64,000 nt of DNA from Phalacrocorax aristotelis (taxonomy: Eukaryota; Chordata; Aves; Suliformes; Phalacrocoracidae): contig NC_134277.1 of the NCBI RefSeq assembly GCF_949628215.1, positions 122,180,963-122,244,962 on the forward strand, in the 5' to 3' direction. Shown one piece after another: positions 1 to 15,900 of this stretch. The notes beneath the pieces are model-generated. The model was not told the DNA's origin and did not search any database. It was given only the letters and a program-made list of their open reading frames with translations. A program made the translations under genes and the position numbers. Position 1 is the first letter of the stretch. Each line of letters starts with the position of its first letter.

Positions 1-4360
<4,360 letters not shown>

Positions 4361-4486
4361 ACAAACTATGAAAACAGAATATACAGTCTGAAAGTAGAGT
4401 GTGGACCTAAATATCCAGAAGCACCTCCTACAGTTAGATTTGTAACTAAAATTAATATGAACGGAATAAATAATTCCAATGGAATG
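4361..4486 (+). CDS. UBE2V2: UBE2V2 (MMS2) coding exon 3: core of the UEV domain
   Basis: This exon has exactly 42 codons and is phase 0 at both ends. The translation begins [20 protein letters not shown], continues with an [15 protein letters not shown] segment and ends NNSNGM. It forms the central beta-sheet of the E2-like fold; the GPKYPEAPP stretch corresponds to the PxxYP-type turn typical of E2 and UEV proteins. The acceptor is tgctttctag at 4351-4360 and the donor gtaagt begins at 4487. Compared with the human protein as I remember it, there are conservative differences (Thr for Ser in the APPxVRF stretch, Asn for Ser in NNSxGM). As expected for a UEV, the active-site cysteine region of true E2s is absent. 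Confidence 0.97.
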
Positions 4487-6519
4487 GTAAGTTGAAATGG
4501 TAAGATCAACCATGTTAATCTATAAATTATTTCTGTGAAAAACACAGGTGAAGAATATGCATGTTGGACAAAGCTTTTGTGCTTAAATTTTACTGTATAA
4601 GTACTTGGTTTAAATCAAATTTTGGTTGCCTACTACTTCAAATCTTTAGGTGTTTACAATATGTTAGTGGTTCTGAGTGGCTTATCAATGAGATGAACGT
4701 TATAGTATTGAAACAGTTGTTTCTTTTAAATGAAGCTGAAGATTTTAGTTCTTAACAGAATAAAATAAGTGTTTAAGCCACAAGTAGGTATTTCCCTTGT
4801 AATACTCTTACAAAGGGGATTAGATTCATATTGTAACAGGGGTACTACAAACTTTATCTGATGATTCCATTAGTTGAAAATTGAGGTTATTCCTGATGTG
4901 TCTCACTCTGGGTATAGTAACTCACCTATAATGAACCAATGTCTTTAAACTCCTATTTTCTTTTAATGGCTTTATTCAAACCCATGGTGATTCTGAGCTT
5001 CAGTCTTAAGGTCTTTTTGATATAGATGGTAATCGCTTTTGTTTCAAAGATCAATTTGCAATAAGTTACTTTCACTGATCCTGCACTTAGGGTGGGATGA
5101 GTTCGCATGCGATGGCAGCAGCTCAAGCAAGTTTGTTACTCCGTTATTCGCTAGGTACTCAGTCCTGTGAATAACACTGAGGTACTCCATTGCTCAGTGA
5201 AGAGAGATGTCAGCTGTCTTGCATTTACAGTCATATATGTGTATATCAGCAGGAAATACAATAAAATGTAACACTTGTCCGTGTGTACATTTGTCTTTAG
5301 TGAATGCAAAGTAATTGGGTTGAGGTAATACTTAGAGGTGAGTCACAGAGCATCTTTGGATTTAAAATAATTTGCAAGATCTAAAAGAAAGATGGACTTG
5401 CATTTTTGTGATTAACAGTACTGAAATCTGAAGCTTAAGTATCTCAATGACTGTAGAGGAGGGAGAGATTCTTAGGGGTGGGTTTGAGCTGTTGTAGGTG
5501 GTAGGATAGTGTACTGTTTGGACATCCAAAGCCCAGTGCTCTAACGCTTCAGAAGTAATCTAAAATTCATTTGAAAGTACTTCTTTCATAGCCAACAACT
5601 TTACCTGAAGATCTTAGTAAAGTTGCTGACTACAAACCAGCTGTTGCCCTTCATCACAACCGTGGCTTGTGGCCTAAGTATATATGTTTATTAAGAGGTT
5701 GTGACTAGCAAAAGCTGCCGGTCTTGAATGCAGCAGAGCTTTTGGTATGTTTAGAATATTATTTTCCTACCCCTCCCTGGTAACATGTATTATTCTGAAT
5801 CAGTAAAGAAGTATGCCCTCATTGCTTCATCTGTGCATGCCTGAGAATATAGGTGTTGGTTTCCAAAGCAGAATCTCAGATCTGCAGAGCCCAAAAGTTC
5901 GTGTTTACCGAGTCAGTTGGCTTGATTTTGGTTGGAGAAGTCTATCCTTCCTCAGCTTGCTGAGGAATGGGGTGAATACTGTGACAGGAAACCTGCCTGG
6001 TGGTTTTAAAAGCACTGTTAAAATCCAGTCATTGCTAGGTTTTTAAGCTTATACAAAACCTTAATTCAGTTTTTCCCCAACAGTTCTGTAAACCACTATA
6101 TCTTATGTGTTTGCATAGCAAATCCTTCATAACTTTTAAAAATGGATTTAAATAGGACTAGCTAGCATTTTAAATGAAAATAGTTTTCATAGCTAGTGAA
6201 TTTAAAACTCATTTATCATGTAATTTTTATTGTACCCATTGTGACAGTATCTTGCATTTTAGCTTATTTTGCCGTTGTGCTCACTAGAGTTGTGTCAAAT
6301 ATGTCAGATAAACTAGAGGTACCTTCAGTATCCCTGGAACAGTTCACATTGCTGCTTTCTATTTTAGTTCCTTTGTGTTTCTTCCAAGCTCTCTCACACT
6401 TTCTGATCATCTTTCATATAATAGATCATAAGCGGTTTGCTGCATTCTTTGAATGACAGGGTTTCATCTTCAGACAGGCTCTACTATCCAGGCTTCCGCA
6501 CCCTGTTTTTTCACGTGGC

Positions 6520-6690
6520 CAGCTTTTGATCACATTGCTTAAAGTTAAAAAAATTGGTGACTTGCAGAAAAGAGAGCTGAGATAAACAGCAACTGAAATT
6601 GCATGTTCTAACAGTGTTATCATACTGCTCAAAACACTTGTAACATTGTTAAGGAGCGCTTCACAGGTGTGTATGCCTGTTAACACCTGA
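6520..6690 (+). repeat. Unidentified intronic repeat, copy A
   Basis: A 22-base core at 6554-6575 recurs exactly at 7983-8004. It is followed, after a 2-base indel, by 13 more identical bases. Similarity then fades but can be followed for about 150 bases. Both copies have the same orientation and sit 1,429 bases apart. I cannot assign the family; it could be an old transposon or a local duplication. Confidence 0.5.
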
Positions 6691-7959
6691 GGAAAAGTAG
6701 AGCCCCCAGTGTGAGCTTAGAAGGTGATAATTTCTGTTGAGTTGGAGTGTGAATGGTGGAGGGGGGAGATGGATATGTGCTAGAGTTAATAGTGATCTAA
6801 GGAAGCTAGTCTCACATTGTCTTGTTGGCAGTGGTTCTCAAAAGTGCATGTGGGTAATAATTAATCTGTACTGACAGTGACAAGTTTATTGACTTTTTGT
6901 TTGATTATTCTGAGAGAGCTTTGCTTGTAAGTAACTCTTCCACCACCAGCATATCATCAGGGATCCGAGAGATCGCTGTTCGATAAATTTAATGCAGGAG
7001 AGGGCTACTTCAAAAGTATTTTTTCTCAGAAGACTAAACTTAAGTGCTCTAAGTCACTCTGTTTAATTGCCTTCCTGTTCTTATCTGCAAGTTAGATTTT
7101 GTGGTTTTCTGCTTTTCAATTTGCCTATGGAGCTACTGCATTTATATACAGAATTAGGATACTAAGTTCAGAAAAGCTAGTCCAAGTACTTATATAGGGC
7201 TGGACAAAATGCCTTTATTGCTAATGGCATCACTGTTGTAAAATTCTTAAAAAATTATCATTCTTGGTGCTTCAGGGTCTTTTCTCTTGGAGATGTGTGT
7301 ATCCTGTATTGATAAAACACAGGTTGCATTCTGATGTGCTATTTATTTTCCTATGGTCTTTTGAGGATATCTGATTTTTGTATCTGTGAGAGCGCTCTTC
7401 AGCATTGTCTTGCAATATTTCCAGTCACTTCTGTTCATTTAAATACCATTTACAGCTGGAAATATTTGTTTCCTTTAAACTCACTTGGGACTTTGTCAGC
7501 TATAAATCTGTAAACTCTTGTCCAGTTATTGCTTTGAGTATGTTGTAGACTAAGCAGTTTGCTGCTTCTTAAAGTTAAGATACTGGGAACATTATAAACA
7601 TTGAATACTTTGCAATATTGTATAAAATTTTTGTTTTAATTTCAATTGTTTAGAAAAAAATGCACTATATATATTGCTTCTCTTGCTATTGTTTAAAGGT
7701 TTACAATGGTGTACCCCAAGAATAAAATAGTCTTCAGTTTGCTGTTTTCAGCTTTATTAGCTTTTGTGTGACCTTGAAATTTCTCCCTCTGTGTCCCAGG
7801 ATGTGTACTTGGATATTATGTAATGCTTTTGTGTGGTTTGAACATAGTTTGTACCATTCTTCCAAATATCCTTGTTCTTCATAAAGTGAATTTATTGTGC
7901 ACTAACTTGGAACTAAATTCTGCAACACAGAAAACAGAATCTGAGCCAAAATCTTCACT

Positions 7960-8125
7960 GCTGCAACATGTCATGAAAAAAGTTGGTGACTTGCAGAAAA
8001 GAGACGAGATAAACAGCATCAAAAATGTCATGTTTAGCAGTCTTTACTCAGAAAACATCCGTAACACTATTAAAACAAAGTTTCCAGTCTATGTAGCAAC
8101 AGGCTTATACTGCCAGCCAAGAAAG
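7960..8125 (+). repeat. Unidentified intronic repeat, copy B
   Basis: This is the partner of the copy at about 6520-6690, sharing the exact core at 7983-8004. This copy lies inside an open frame (7823-8203) that reads KKVGDLQKRDEINSIKN across the repeat. The frame has no recognisable domain, and copy A does not keep the same frame, so I do not call it a gene. The outer limits are estimated by eye. Confidence 0.5.
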
Positions 8126-11090
8126 AAAAGTTGGAGGCTCTTAAGTGATCAGGTCTCATGTTCAAGTACAGCTAGTGTATGTAGAATTGCACGGTTTGAA
8201 TAATGCTGGTGACTGACTGCTGTGTGCTGTAGTTGAGGCAGATTTTCAGATTTTAGAGAGCCTATAAAGGCATAGTTGAGGAGAAGCGAGGAAAAGGAAG
8301 ACTGTATGAAAGCAGAATTGCTAGGCTGAAGACATTCATTTGGGGAGTCCCACAGCAGCTGCCCTTCCAGCCATTTTTTGCTAACCCAGTCTTTATCTGA
8401 ATAGATAATAAGTTTTCTTTCTTAAACCTACTAAATACTAAACCTATATTTTTCTTCTTATCCATGTTTGTTTACTGGTGGTCTTCTAAAACAGTTTATT
8501 ATCACGTAGGCTTCCACCCCCAAGTGCACGTCTTTCCTGGCTGGGAATCTTCTGTTATGATTACTGAGTCCTTGACAGCTGTTTACTGTGGCTTCTTCCC
8601 CCCTCTATTTTTCTCAGGGAGATTATTGATTTTTTCTTTTTGGCAGGTCAGTGACACATAATGTGATCTCTCCTCAGCTACTTTAGTAGAAAGTATTGTG
8701 ATTCAGACTAACATGGAAATTTTTTAAACTGCTAGTCTGCCAAAGGACTTACACCAAAGCATTCAGGGAGTACTCTCACATTTTGTTCTGTTTTGCAAAG
8801 TTGAAGAGGATGTCAGGTTAGCTGCAGAGAAGTGTTAACAAATATTAATAAGCGTGTCTGTGTGAGAGGGGGGAAATATACTCTTAAACATCTGCAGCTA
8901 TATGCTAAGTGAGCATAAGATCTGAGCCCTTGTTTCTTCTGTTACTGTGATACTTAACCACCATGAAGTTTTTCTTCTTTCTGTAGGCCCCTGTGAGGAA
9001 AAATGGTGGTCTCATGCATTTCTCATGGCATTTTCTATATGGAGAACAGTTTTGAGTAGTGTAACATTTACTATTCTAACTTTTGAAACAAATGCATGTT
9101 GTTCCTAGTTTGCTGGGTCCAGCTCGTTGGATAGAAACTCTGGAGTTTCCTTTAATCTTAGCTAGAAGAATTGGAGAGGAAGAAATCTGTAAGAGCTTGG
9201 TACCTCAGAACAAAGATTCAGGCTAAATGATGCCTTACTCAAGCTGCTACTTGATAACAGAGGTGATCGCTTATCAGAATTTCCCTCTTACTCACTGGTG
9301 GTTTTATCTAATAGTCTGCTCTTTAAGAAAAGAGAACCTCTTTTCCAGTTGCAAAGATTATTCTGCTCTGATATTGCCTCTTTTATCTACCACATTAAAC
9401 CAAATACAACTTTAAAAAGTAGTAGTCGTAGTCCAGGAATTACAGTGATGGTCTGACTAGTGTTACTTTCAAAACCTTTCTGTCTTAACTCACATGCTCA
9501 CATGTATTTTTAACTGGCATGATCTTGCTGCATAATGGAGCTTTCCTTTTGGTGCTCTTTTTCTTCCTAATTTATTAATGTTTAGTAATAATTATCAAGT
9601 AGTCTGACTGCCCTCTATAGTGTGTTTTTATCATATGCTGTCTTTGGCAGCTCTGCTGACTTTAAGGGGTTCCTGACTCTGAGCAGAACATTATTTGTGT
9701 GAAGAGAGACACTTACAGTGCTGAGCTGTGAATCGGATCAAGGATCCTGCTTAGGCACTTCTTTCCAAGGTGGTCAGAAAGTAGCTCCACATACATGCCA
9801 TGGTTCACCTGAGCTGATAGGCAGTAGCACTGTTAAAGGAACAAGTGCCTAGTGAGAGGCAGCAGAAGTTTCTTGGGTTAGTATTGCTGCCCAAGCCAGC
9901 ATGTTGTTAAACCTTGGCTTCTGTCTCCCCCTACAGAAAGGTGTTCCAAAAATATTCAGCCTCACTTTGAACAATCTGGAAATAAAACATCTGTGTTAAT
10001 GTTCTTACTTCTGATTCCAGTGTTGTTTTTTCTTTCAGTTTGCCCTAATTAAGATTGGATAAGAAACTTCTTGATCTTTCATGCTGCCTAAATCATAAAG
10101 CAGTAGTTTCCAGCACTTTCATAGCCATGTGGGCTGCTTGTGCTACTCTGCCAATGGAATTCATAGCATGCAATAGCCCCCTGTTCCTGCCCATGGGCTG
10201 GCTTTGCAGTTGCACAGTTGTAGGCCCCTCTGTCTTAAGTTCCTCCTTGCAGGGGCTGGGTGGCCAGGACTTACCTGCTGCCAAAACGGTTCCCAAACTG
10301 ACTTTCAATTGCTGACTTTCCTATGGAAACCTCTCTGTTATAATATCATTGTGTAAATTGTCCCACAGGTTTTATAAGCGCATAGGAGAAGTCCCATGTC
10401 CTTTCCTTTCAGTTCATATTCAAATTGGTAAGTGATGTATAGTAATCTTCATGGCTCCGTAAGATGACTTACTGTAAGAAGGATGCAAAGAACTAAGATG
10501 TCCAAACATTATGAATCAGTTATTTCAAGCTGTTTCTTAGTATACATCACAACTCTGGATGTATCAGAAGCATCATGTAATATCGATGTGAAATAAATGA
10601 CTAATGATACTTGTAGCAAGGGACAAACAAGGGAAATTTTCCTTTAGAAAGGTATTCTACAAACTCCTGTGTGGCAGTTTCTTTTAAAGAACTGAGGAAA
10701 CCCCACATGTATGTATTGGCATAATGAAGGTGGTTACTTTCTTCTGTTTTGGGGGGTAATTTGAAACAAATTAATATGTTTTACAAGATACAGCTCCAGT
10801 TTTGGAGCGAACGGTTCACTGATCTCCTCCTCCCCCCGCCCCTTTCCTTCTCACTAATATTAGTGTCAGCACAAATGGAAGGGTTCACCTGCATGGATTT
10901 TATTGCAGAACCTGTATGTAAGTATATGATATATTTTAAGGAAAACTTTTATGAACAGAGGGACTTTATCCCATAGAGAAAGTGTCAGGGAATGCTTAGA
11001 CTCTTTCTTAGAACAATTAGGTCAATAGCGGTTATTTATGTGGAGATTTTGTATTTTGTCATAACTTAAAACTCCCTCTTCTTTTTCTAG

Positions 11091-11237
11091 GTGGATGCGC
11101 GGAGCATACCAGTGTTAGCAAAATGGCAAAATTCTTATAGCATTAAAGTTGTACTTCAAGAGCTAAGACGTCTAATGATGTCCAAAGAAAATATGAAGCT
11201 TCCACAACCTCCAGAGGGACAAACTTACAACAATTAA
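11091..11237 (+). CDS. UBE2V2: UBE2V2 (MMS2) terminal coding exon with stop codon
   Basis: This exon has 48 codons plus TAA at 11235-11237. It begins [19 protein letters not shown], contains the [15 protein letters not shown] helix and ends [11 protein letters not shown]. The QTYNN ending is the UBE2V2 form, whereas UBE2V1 ends QCYSN as I remember it, so this exon fixes the paralogue. With the other two exons and a six-residue first exon the protein would be 145 residues, the usual UBE2V2 length. The acceptor is ctttttctag at 11081-11090. All three exons are intact with no frameshift, so the gene looks functional. Confidence 0.97.
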
Positions 11238-11860
11238 TTTTAGCCGATTCTCAAACTTCTGTCTTAAAACAACAACCTTCTACTCATGTTAATGTCTTGA
11301 TTAAATCTCACAATGCAAACACCCACACATTAAAAGAATTTCAGCTGGTATACATGACCTGGACATTTGTAAGAATATATATATATTATATGTATGCCCA
11401 ATATGTTTTCAGGCACTATGGGAGAAAAAGGCAGCACAATTATTTTTTTTCTCTTATCGAGGCACTGTCATTTAAGCATAAGCCTGAAATAGCCTAAAAT
11501 TGGAATTCAGGTTTTACAAGATGAAAGCATGACAGAAAGTGTCAGATTGCTGTGGAATAATGTACGTTTCTGAAAATAATCTCTTGAGAAGGCAAAATAT
11601 AAATGGCATGCTTTATCCATCTTGCTTAGTAAAAGAGCTGCAGTTAAATTTGTTTTGAAGTAGCAGGTACAGTGAATACCGTTGCTCATCTTGTTTAATT
11701 TTGCAAGGGTGTGGGTGCCGACTACTAGTAGTGTCACAAAGTATGTTCAGGATTGTTTTGATACCTGTATTTATAAAATGGGGGGATTGATTTCTGTTAA
11801 GCAGCTCCTGTGTGTTACATGTATCGGACATGGCAAATATTTGTTTACAGTCTTTGTTCT

Positions 11861-11866
11861 AATAAA
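11861..11866 (+). promoter_or_regulatory. UBE2V2: Candidate poly(A) signal AATAAA (proximal)
   Basis: This is a canonical hexamer about 620 bases after the UBE2V2 stop codon. It would give a short 3' UTR isoform. No transcript evidence is available here. Confidence 0.4.
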
Positions 11867-11938
11867 CCATGCATTTAAGTTTTAGTGAAACAAAGGAAAT
11901 GTATGGATATGTGATTGAGATTAAAGTTAGTCTTAAAA

Positions 11939-11948
11939 TGTAAATAAA
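11939..11948 (+). promoter_or_regulatory. UBE2V2: Overlapping PUF-site-like TGTAAATA and AATAAA
   Basis: TGTAAATA (11939-11946) fits the Pumilio recognition consensus and overlaps a poly(A) hexamer AATAAA at 11943-11948. Both are seen in the sequence; any function in UBE2V2 mRNA is inferred. Confidence 0.35.
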
Positions 11949-12965
11949 ATGTGGAAAGTGTCTGAGGCTGTGCCATTTCTATAATAGTGATGTAATATAT
12001 GTACAGTAACTTGCAGAAGTAGTGAAAAGCCAAACATAATATTGCTGCTGGTTTTAAGTGCACCTTTTATTCTTGCCACTTTTGTATGCTTAGTTTACTT
12101 GAGAGGTCAAGGTATTCCGTTTGTTGCAGAGGAGTTAAGTTCTGACATCTGTAGTACTGCTTCTTTAGACAAGCTTGCACTGTGTGTGTATATATATAAC
12201 TTTAAAAAAAATCCCAAACAACCCCCAAAACCAACTCCAAAATAAAAACAAAAAACACTTGCCTACACACCTCCACTTTACCTCCCCTCCAGATTCTTTG
12301 AGAAATGAGTGTAACTTTCACTTCGCTTACTTGACCTCTGAGCGGTTTTCAGACCACACTGCTGAAGTCTGTCCTACTTCTCAGTCCTCTGTCTTGCTTT
12401 TGCAGTTGTTGCCCTCATTCTTTCTTTCTTGCATCTTTTCCTCTTCTATGTTTCTTGCCTTTTTTTCTTATCCTACTTTTGCCTTTTCTGAAAAACACAA
12501 AAAAGAAACTTCAGGAAGCTTTAATAAAAATTACACCTATAATACAGATGATCGTATTTCCATCTGCATTGCATGTATCCTGTGCTGTGACACCACTGTC
12601 TTTGTAGCTAGAGTGCTTTTTGCCTCTCCTGCAATTGTTGGTCTGTTTTTTCGATGTATTCTGTCTGGTGGGAACACTGGTTTTAGTTCTGTGTACTGAT
12701 TTCTCATTAGAAAGCAGTTAATGCTATCCTTTTGGAAATTATACCTTCTTTTCCTGGTCCGTGTTCCGCCCTTCGCCCTTGGAAAATGCTAGCCTTTGTT
12801 CATTTTGGTGAGAACATGTAGCATTGGGAGAGAGTCAGCTGTTTGCATTCAAAATTTTATCTAGTGGTTATTTTAAAAAAGTGGATATAATCAAAAGCCA
12901 TCAACAGCTAGGTTCTTCAATATGCCTTTGCCTATTTCTGATGTAAAGAATGAACCTTTAAAAGC

Positions 12966-12971
12966 AATAAA
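12966..12971 (+). promoter_or_regulatory. UBE2V2: Candidate poly(A) signal AATAAA (distal)
   Basis: This canonical hexamer is followed within 10-25 bases by a GT- and then T-rich run, which is the expected layout for a cleavage site. It is the best candidate for the distal end of UBE2V2. A further hexamer at 14982 is possible but much further away. Confidence 0.45.
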
Positions 12972-15900
12972 GTAGGTGTTTGGTTTTTTTTTTTTTAAAT
13001 GGAACTGTTTACTTAGTAGTTGTCAGCTTATGCTTTTTAGACAAATTGGGCACTTCCAGAACTGGTGGCTTTGGAGCTGTCAGCTACCTCCTGTCTGTAT
13101 TTATATAACGTATCATTTGTGACGGTTTGGCTGAAGTGCACTGCAACATTTTCTTACTTGATTTAATTGGAATGATTTTGATGCCATTAAATCTCTTTTT
13201 CTTACGCTAACACTGCTAAGCTATATTTAATCAATTAAAATAATGGAACCGTACAGTTCTAAGATGTGAATTTTGGGGAAAATTTCAGCATAAACTGTTT
13301 AGAGAATGAGAAACACTCATAGACTATTGTATGGTTGGCAACATAATTTAAGAGAGTGACTTATTCACAGAGCGTGAAAAAGGGCTGGTGGTTTGCTTGG
13401 TTTTATGTGGTGCGAGTCGATCCCACAAGAGCTGTTCCTCCTTGCCTGTACTCTAACTATCTGTATCTGTGAAAATCTGCATATCCAGCTGTAAGCAGAT
13501 ACATTTTGCCGAAGAAAAAAAAAGCGGTGGAGGGACCTGATCTCTGACACCAGGGTATGTGATATAAAGGATGACTGTAAAAATATTCCTGCAGTGATTT
13601 TAAGTGTGTTGGTTTTCCATTTTGCTCACACTGGAAGAAGTCTAAGTGTCATTAATTATGAAATTTTAAAATGTCTGACTACTGCATAAAGTCGAGAGTC
13701 TCTTGGAAACTCTTTTGATACCTGAAGAAGATTATGAAGCACTGCTGCTTACTCACCTCCAGAAAGGTTAGGTGGATTTACATGTATCCATGTCTGATCA
13801 CTGTTTACTTAGTAATTTGTTTTCTCGTGTTCTTGTGGTTTCTCTTAGGTAACCTACTTAGATACCAGAATTTTAATTTTCCTCTTACAAGTATTTAATT
13901 TGTGCTGTGTTCTTTGGGCAAGATTTGAATTTGCTATTGTTAGCAAATGTGCATTTGTTTTTTCTTCTCAAAACGGTATTTGTGCATCTTGTGAAGTAGA
14001 GCACCATTTAAAGCCAGTTGTGTGAGGAGGAAAGTGCAAAAATTCTAAATATAATGGTTTTTCAGATTGTGTTTGAAAATTCATATCATGTTGGTGGTCA
14101 TCAACTGGGGTTTAAACTCGCTTTGTGCTCTGAAGTTCTTGTGCGCCAAAGTTGTTGTGTTTTCATTGTTTGAGGGAGGGTTAAGTTTACTATGAAGCAG
14201 AGAAAAACCCCAAAGTTGGTATCATTCATGCTTCGTAAACCTTATGATATAATGAGCAAGCCGAAGGAAATATCCACATTACAAATAACGTGCCTTACTC
14301 CTTTATAATAAAAGTACATAAAATGTTGCAAGGTGTGCACCTACCAACTGCCTTGATTGCACTCATCTTCCTGAAAGCAAGTTGAGAATAACTGACAGCC
14401 AGCAGGACAGTCGGGAACGAGTCCCTCAACTGTTGCGAAATACCTGCGTCATCCATGCTCCTCCTATATGTTTGTTATTATATAGGGGATACCTAAGGGA
14501 AAAATTTAGTGCATCCTATGACAGTTGATTAACTATAATAATAATAATAAACTCTGTAATTTAGACAAGTATTGTGTTTTACATGGTTACTTCTATGGTG
14601 AGTTTGTGGAAATGTAAGTCCTATTTAGTAGCTTCTGGGACAGTAATTCGGGCCTAAAAATATTACACTTACCTTGCACTACCTTTTGATGCAGAAAGCT
14701 CATTTAGCAGGCTACCTGGTAACCGTCCTATGACAGAGGCAGGATGTCTGACTGCTCCTTGTTTTTATTCTGACCTGTAGCTCTTACCTCAGCCAGATTG
14801 CCCCTGGTGTGCGTAGTCTCAGCTGCTAGAGAAGGAGGAATAAACTGATATTAAGCAAGTCATGTTACTGTAACAAAAAAAGGTGACTTAAAACTACTGT
14901 TGGTCTTTCTCTTTTATGCAAGTAAAATTCCAGATAGAAGTGAATCAGTGGGAAAAAATACGTTTCTCATATTTTTTTCTAAATAAAGTGTTCAGAACTC
15001 TTTGTGAAGCCTAGGAATATTTCGGAGGTGGGGGGGTATTGGAGAAACATGTTGAATGCTTGTTGTCCTTCTTCAATAATAATTAAAAAAAAGCTTTAAA
15101 ACCTGTTAATGCATCTCTATTAATTCCACATAATGAAACAATTGTGGAAGAGGGTTTTCTTCTTTTACCTGTTCTGGTGATTGCTCTATTACCCTGAAAC
15201 AGTGGACTATACCATCCTCCTCTGTTGCAGACCTGACTGATCATGGTCTAAAATGATATGAAGGATGTATTGCCTGTAATGCTGGAAGCATGAAAATAAC
15301 TTTATGCTGCTTTAAAAAAGTACAAAAGAACACATTTTTGCTAGCTGATCTCAGCTTCCATAGGAACGGGTACCCCATTCAGTGGTTAAAATACCAGCTC
15401 TATACATTACCTTAGTGTTAATATGGGTTGTGACTTTCTTTTTTACTAAATGGTTGTATACCTTCAGCTCAGTTGACAGAGTTGTAAATGAATGCACAGT
15501 GAATTCCAGTCTATAAAATCATATACCAACTCTCAAGTAGCATTCCCGTATCCAAACGGTTCCATGAAGTTTTTCAGTCTTTACCATTTTAAAATAGCAA
15601 TAAATATAAAAAGCCTTTTTTATTTATACCAGTGCCAAACTATATAAATGGATAACTTAATGGATGATGTTGAGATAATGCACAAATAACCACTGCTTGG
15701 GATCTCTTGATATAACGCATGTTTTCTATGCTAATTTATGACTTCTCACTATTTCTTAATGGAATCATCCCAACCTTCTGCTTTTAATATTTGCAGTATG
15801 GATAAAATGTAAACATGGTTTTATAATGTATAAACTATGCAGTTTGCGTTTAAAAAATACATCCTCTATAATTGTTAACTCAGAAATACTGAAGGAACGG

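Larger units (their letters stand above)
4487..11090 (+). other. UBE2V2: UBE2V2 intron 3
   Basis: This 6.6-kb intron lies between certain exons (donor gtaagt, acceptor ctttttctag). It holds two diverged copies of an unidentified repeat near 6520-6690 and 7960-8125, listed separately. Two longer open frames (around 6196-6456 and 7823-8203) look chance-like or repeat-derived and have no splice signals. The rest is unremarkable A/T-rich sequence. Confidence 0.9.
11238..12971 (+). other. UBE2V2: UBE2V2 3' UTR (end estimated)
   Basis: This is the non-coding stretch after the UBE2V2 stop. It contains AATAAA hexamers at 11861, 11943 and 12966, any of which could end a transcript. The last is followed by a U-rich run at about 12981-12995 resembling a downstream cleavage element. 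Open frames inside (the longest about 12175-12699) show no homology and include an A-rich low-complexity tract. The true end needs transcript data. Confidence 0.55.

Noticed and set aside
7823..8203. 126-codon open frame in UBE2V2 intron 3
   Set aside because: It overlaps an intronic repeat whose other copy does not keep the frame, and it shows no domain. It is treated as repeat-derived.
12175..12699. 174-codon open frame on the plus strand
   Set aside because: It lies in the UBE2V2 3' UTR, crosses an A-rich low-complexity tract and resembles no known protein.
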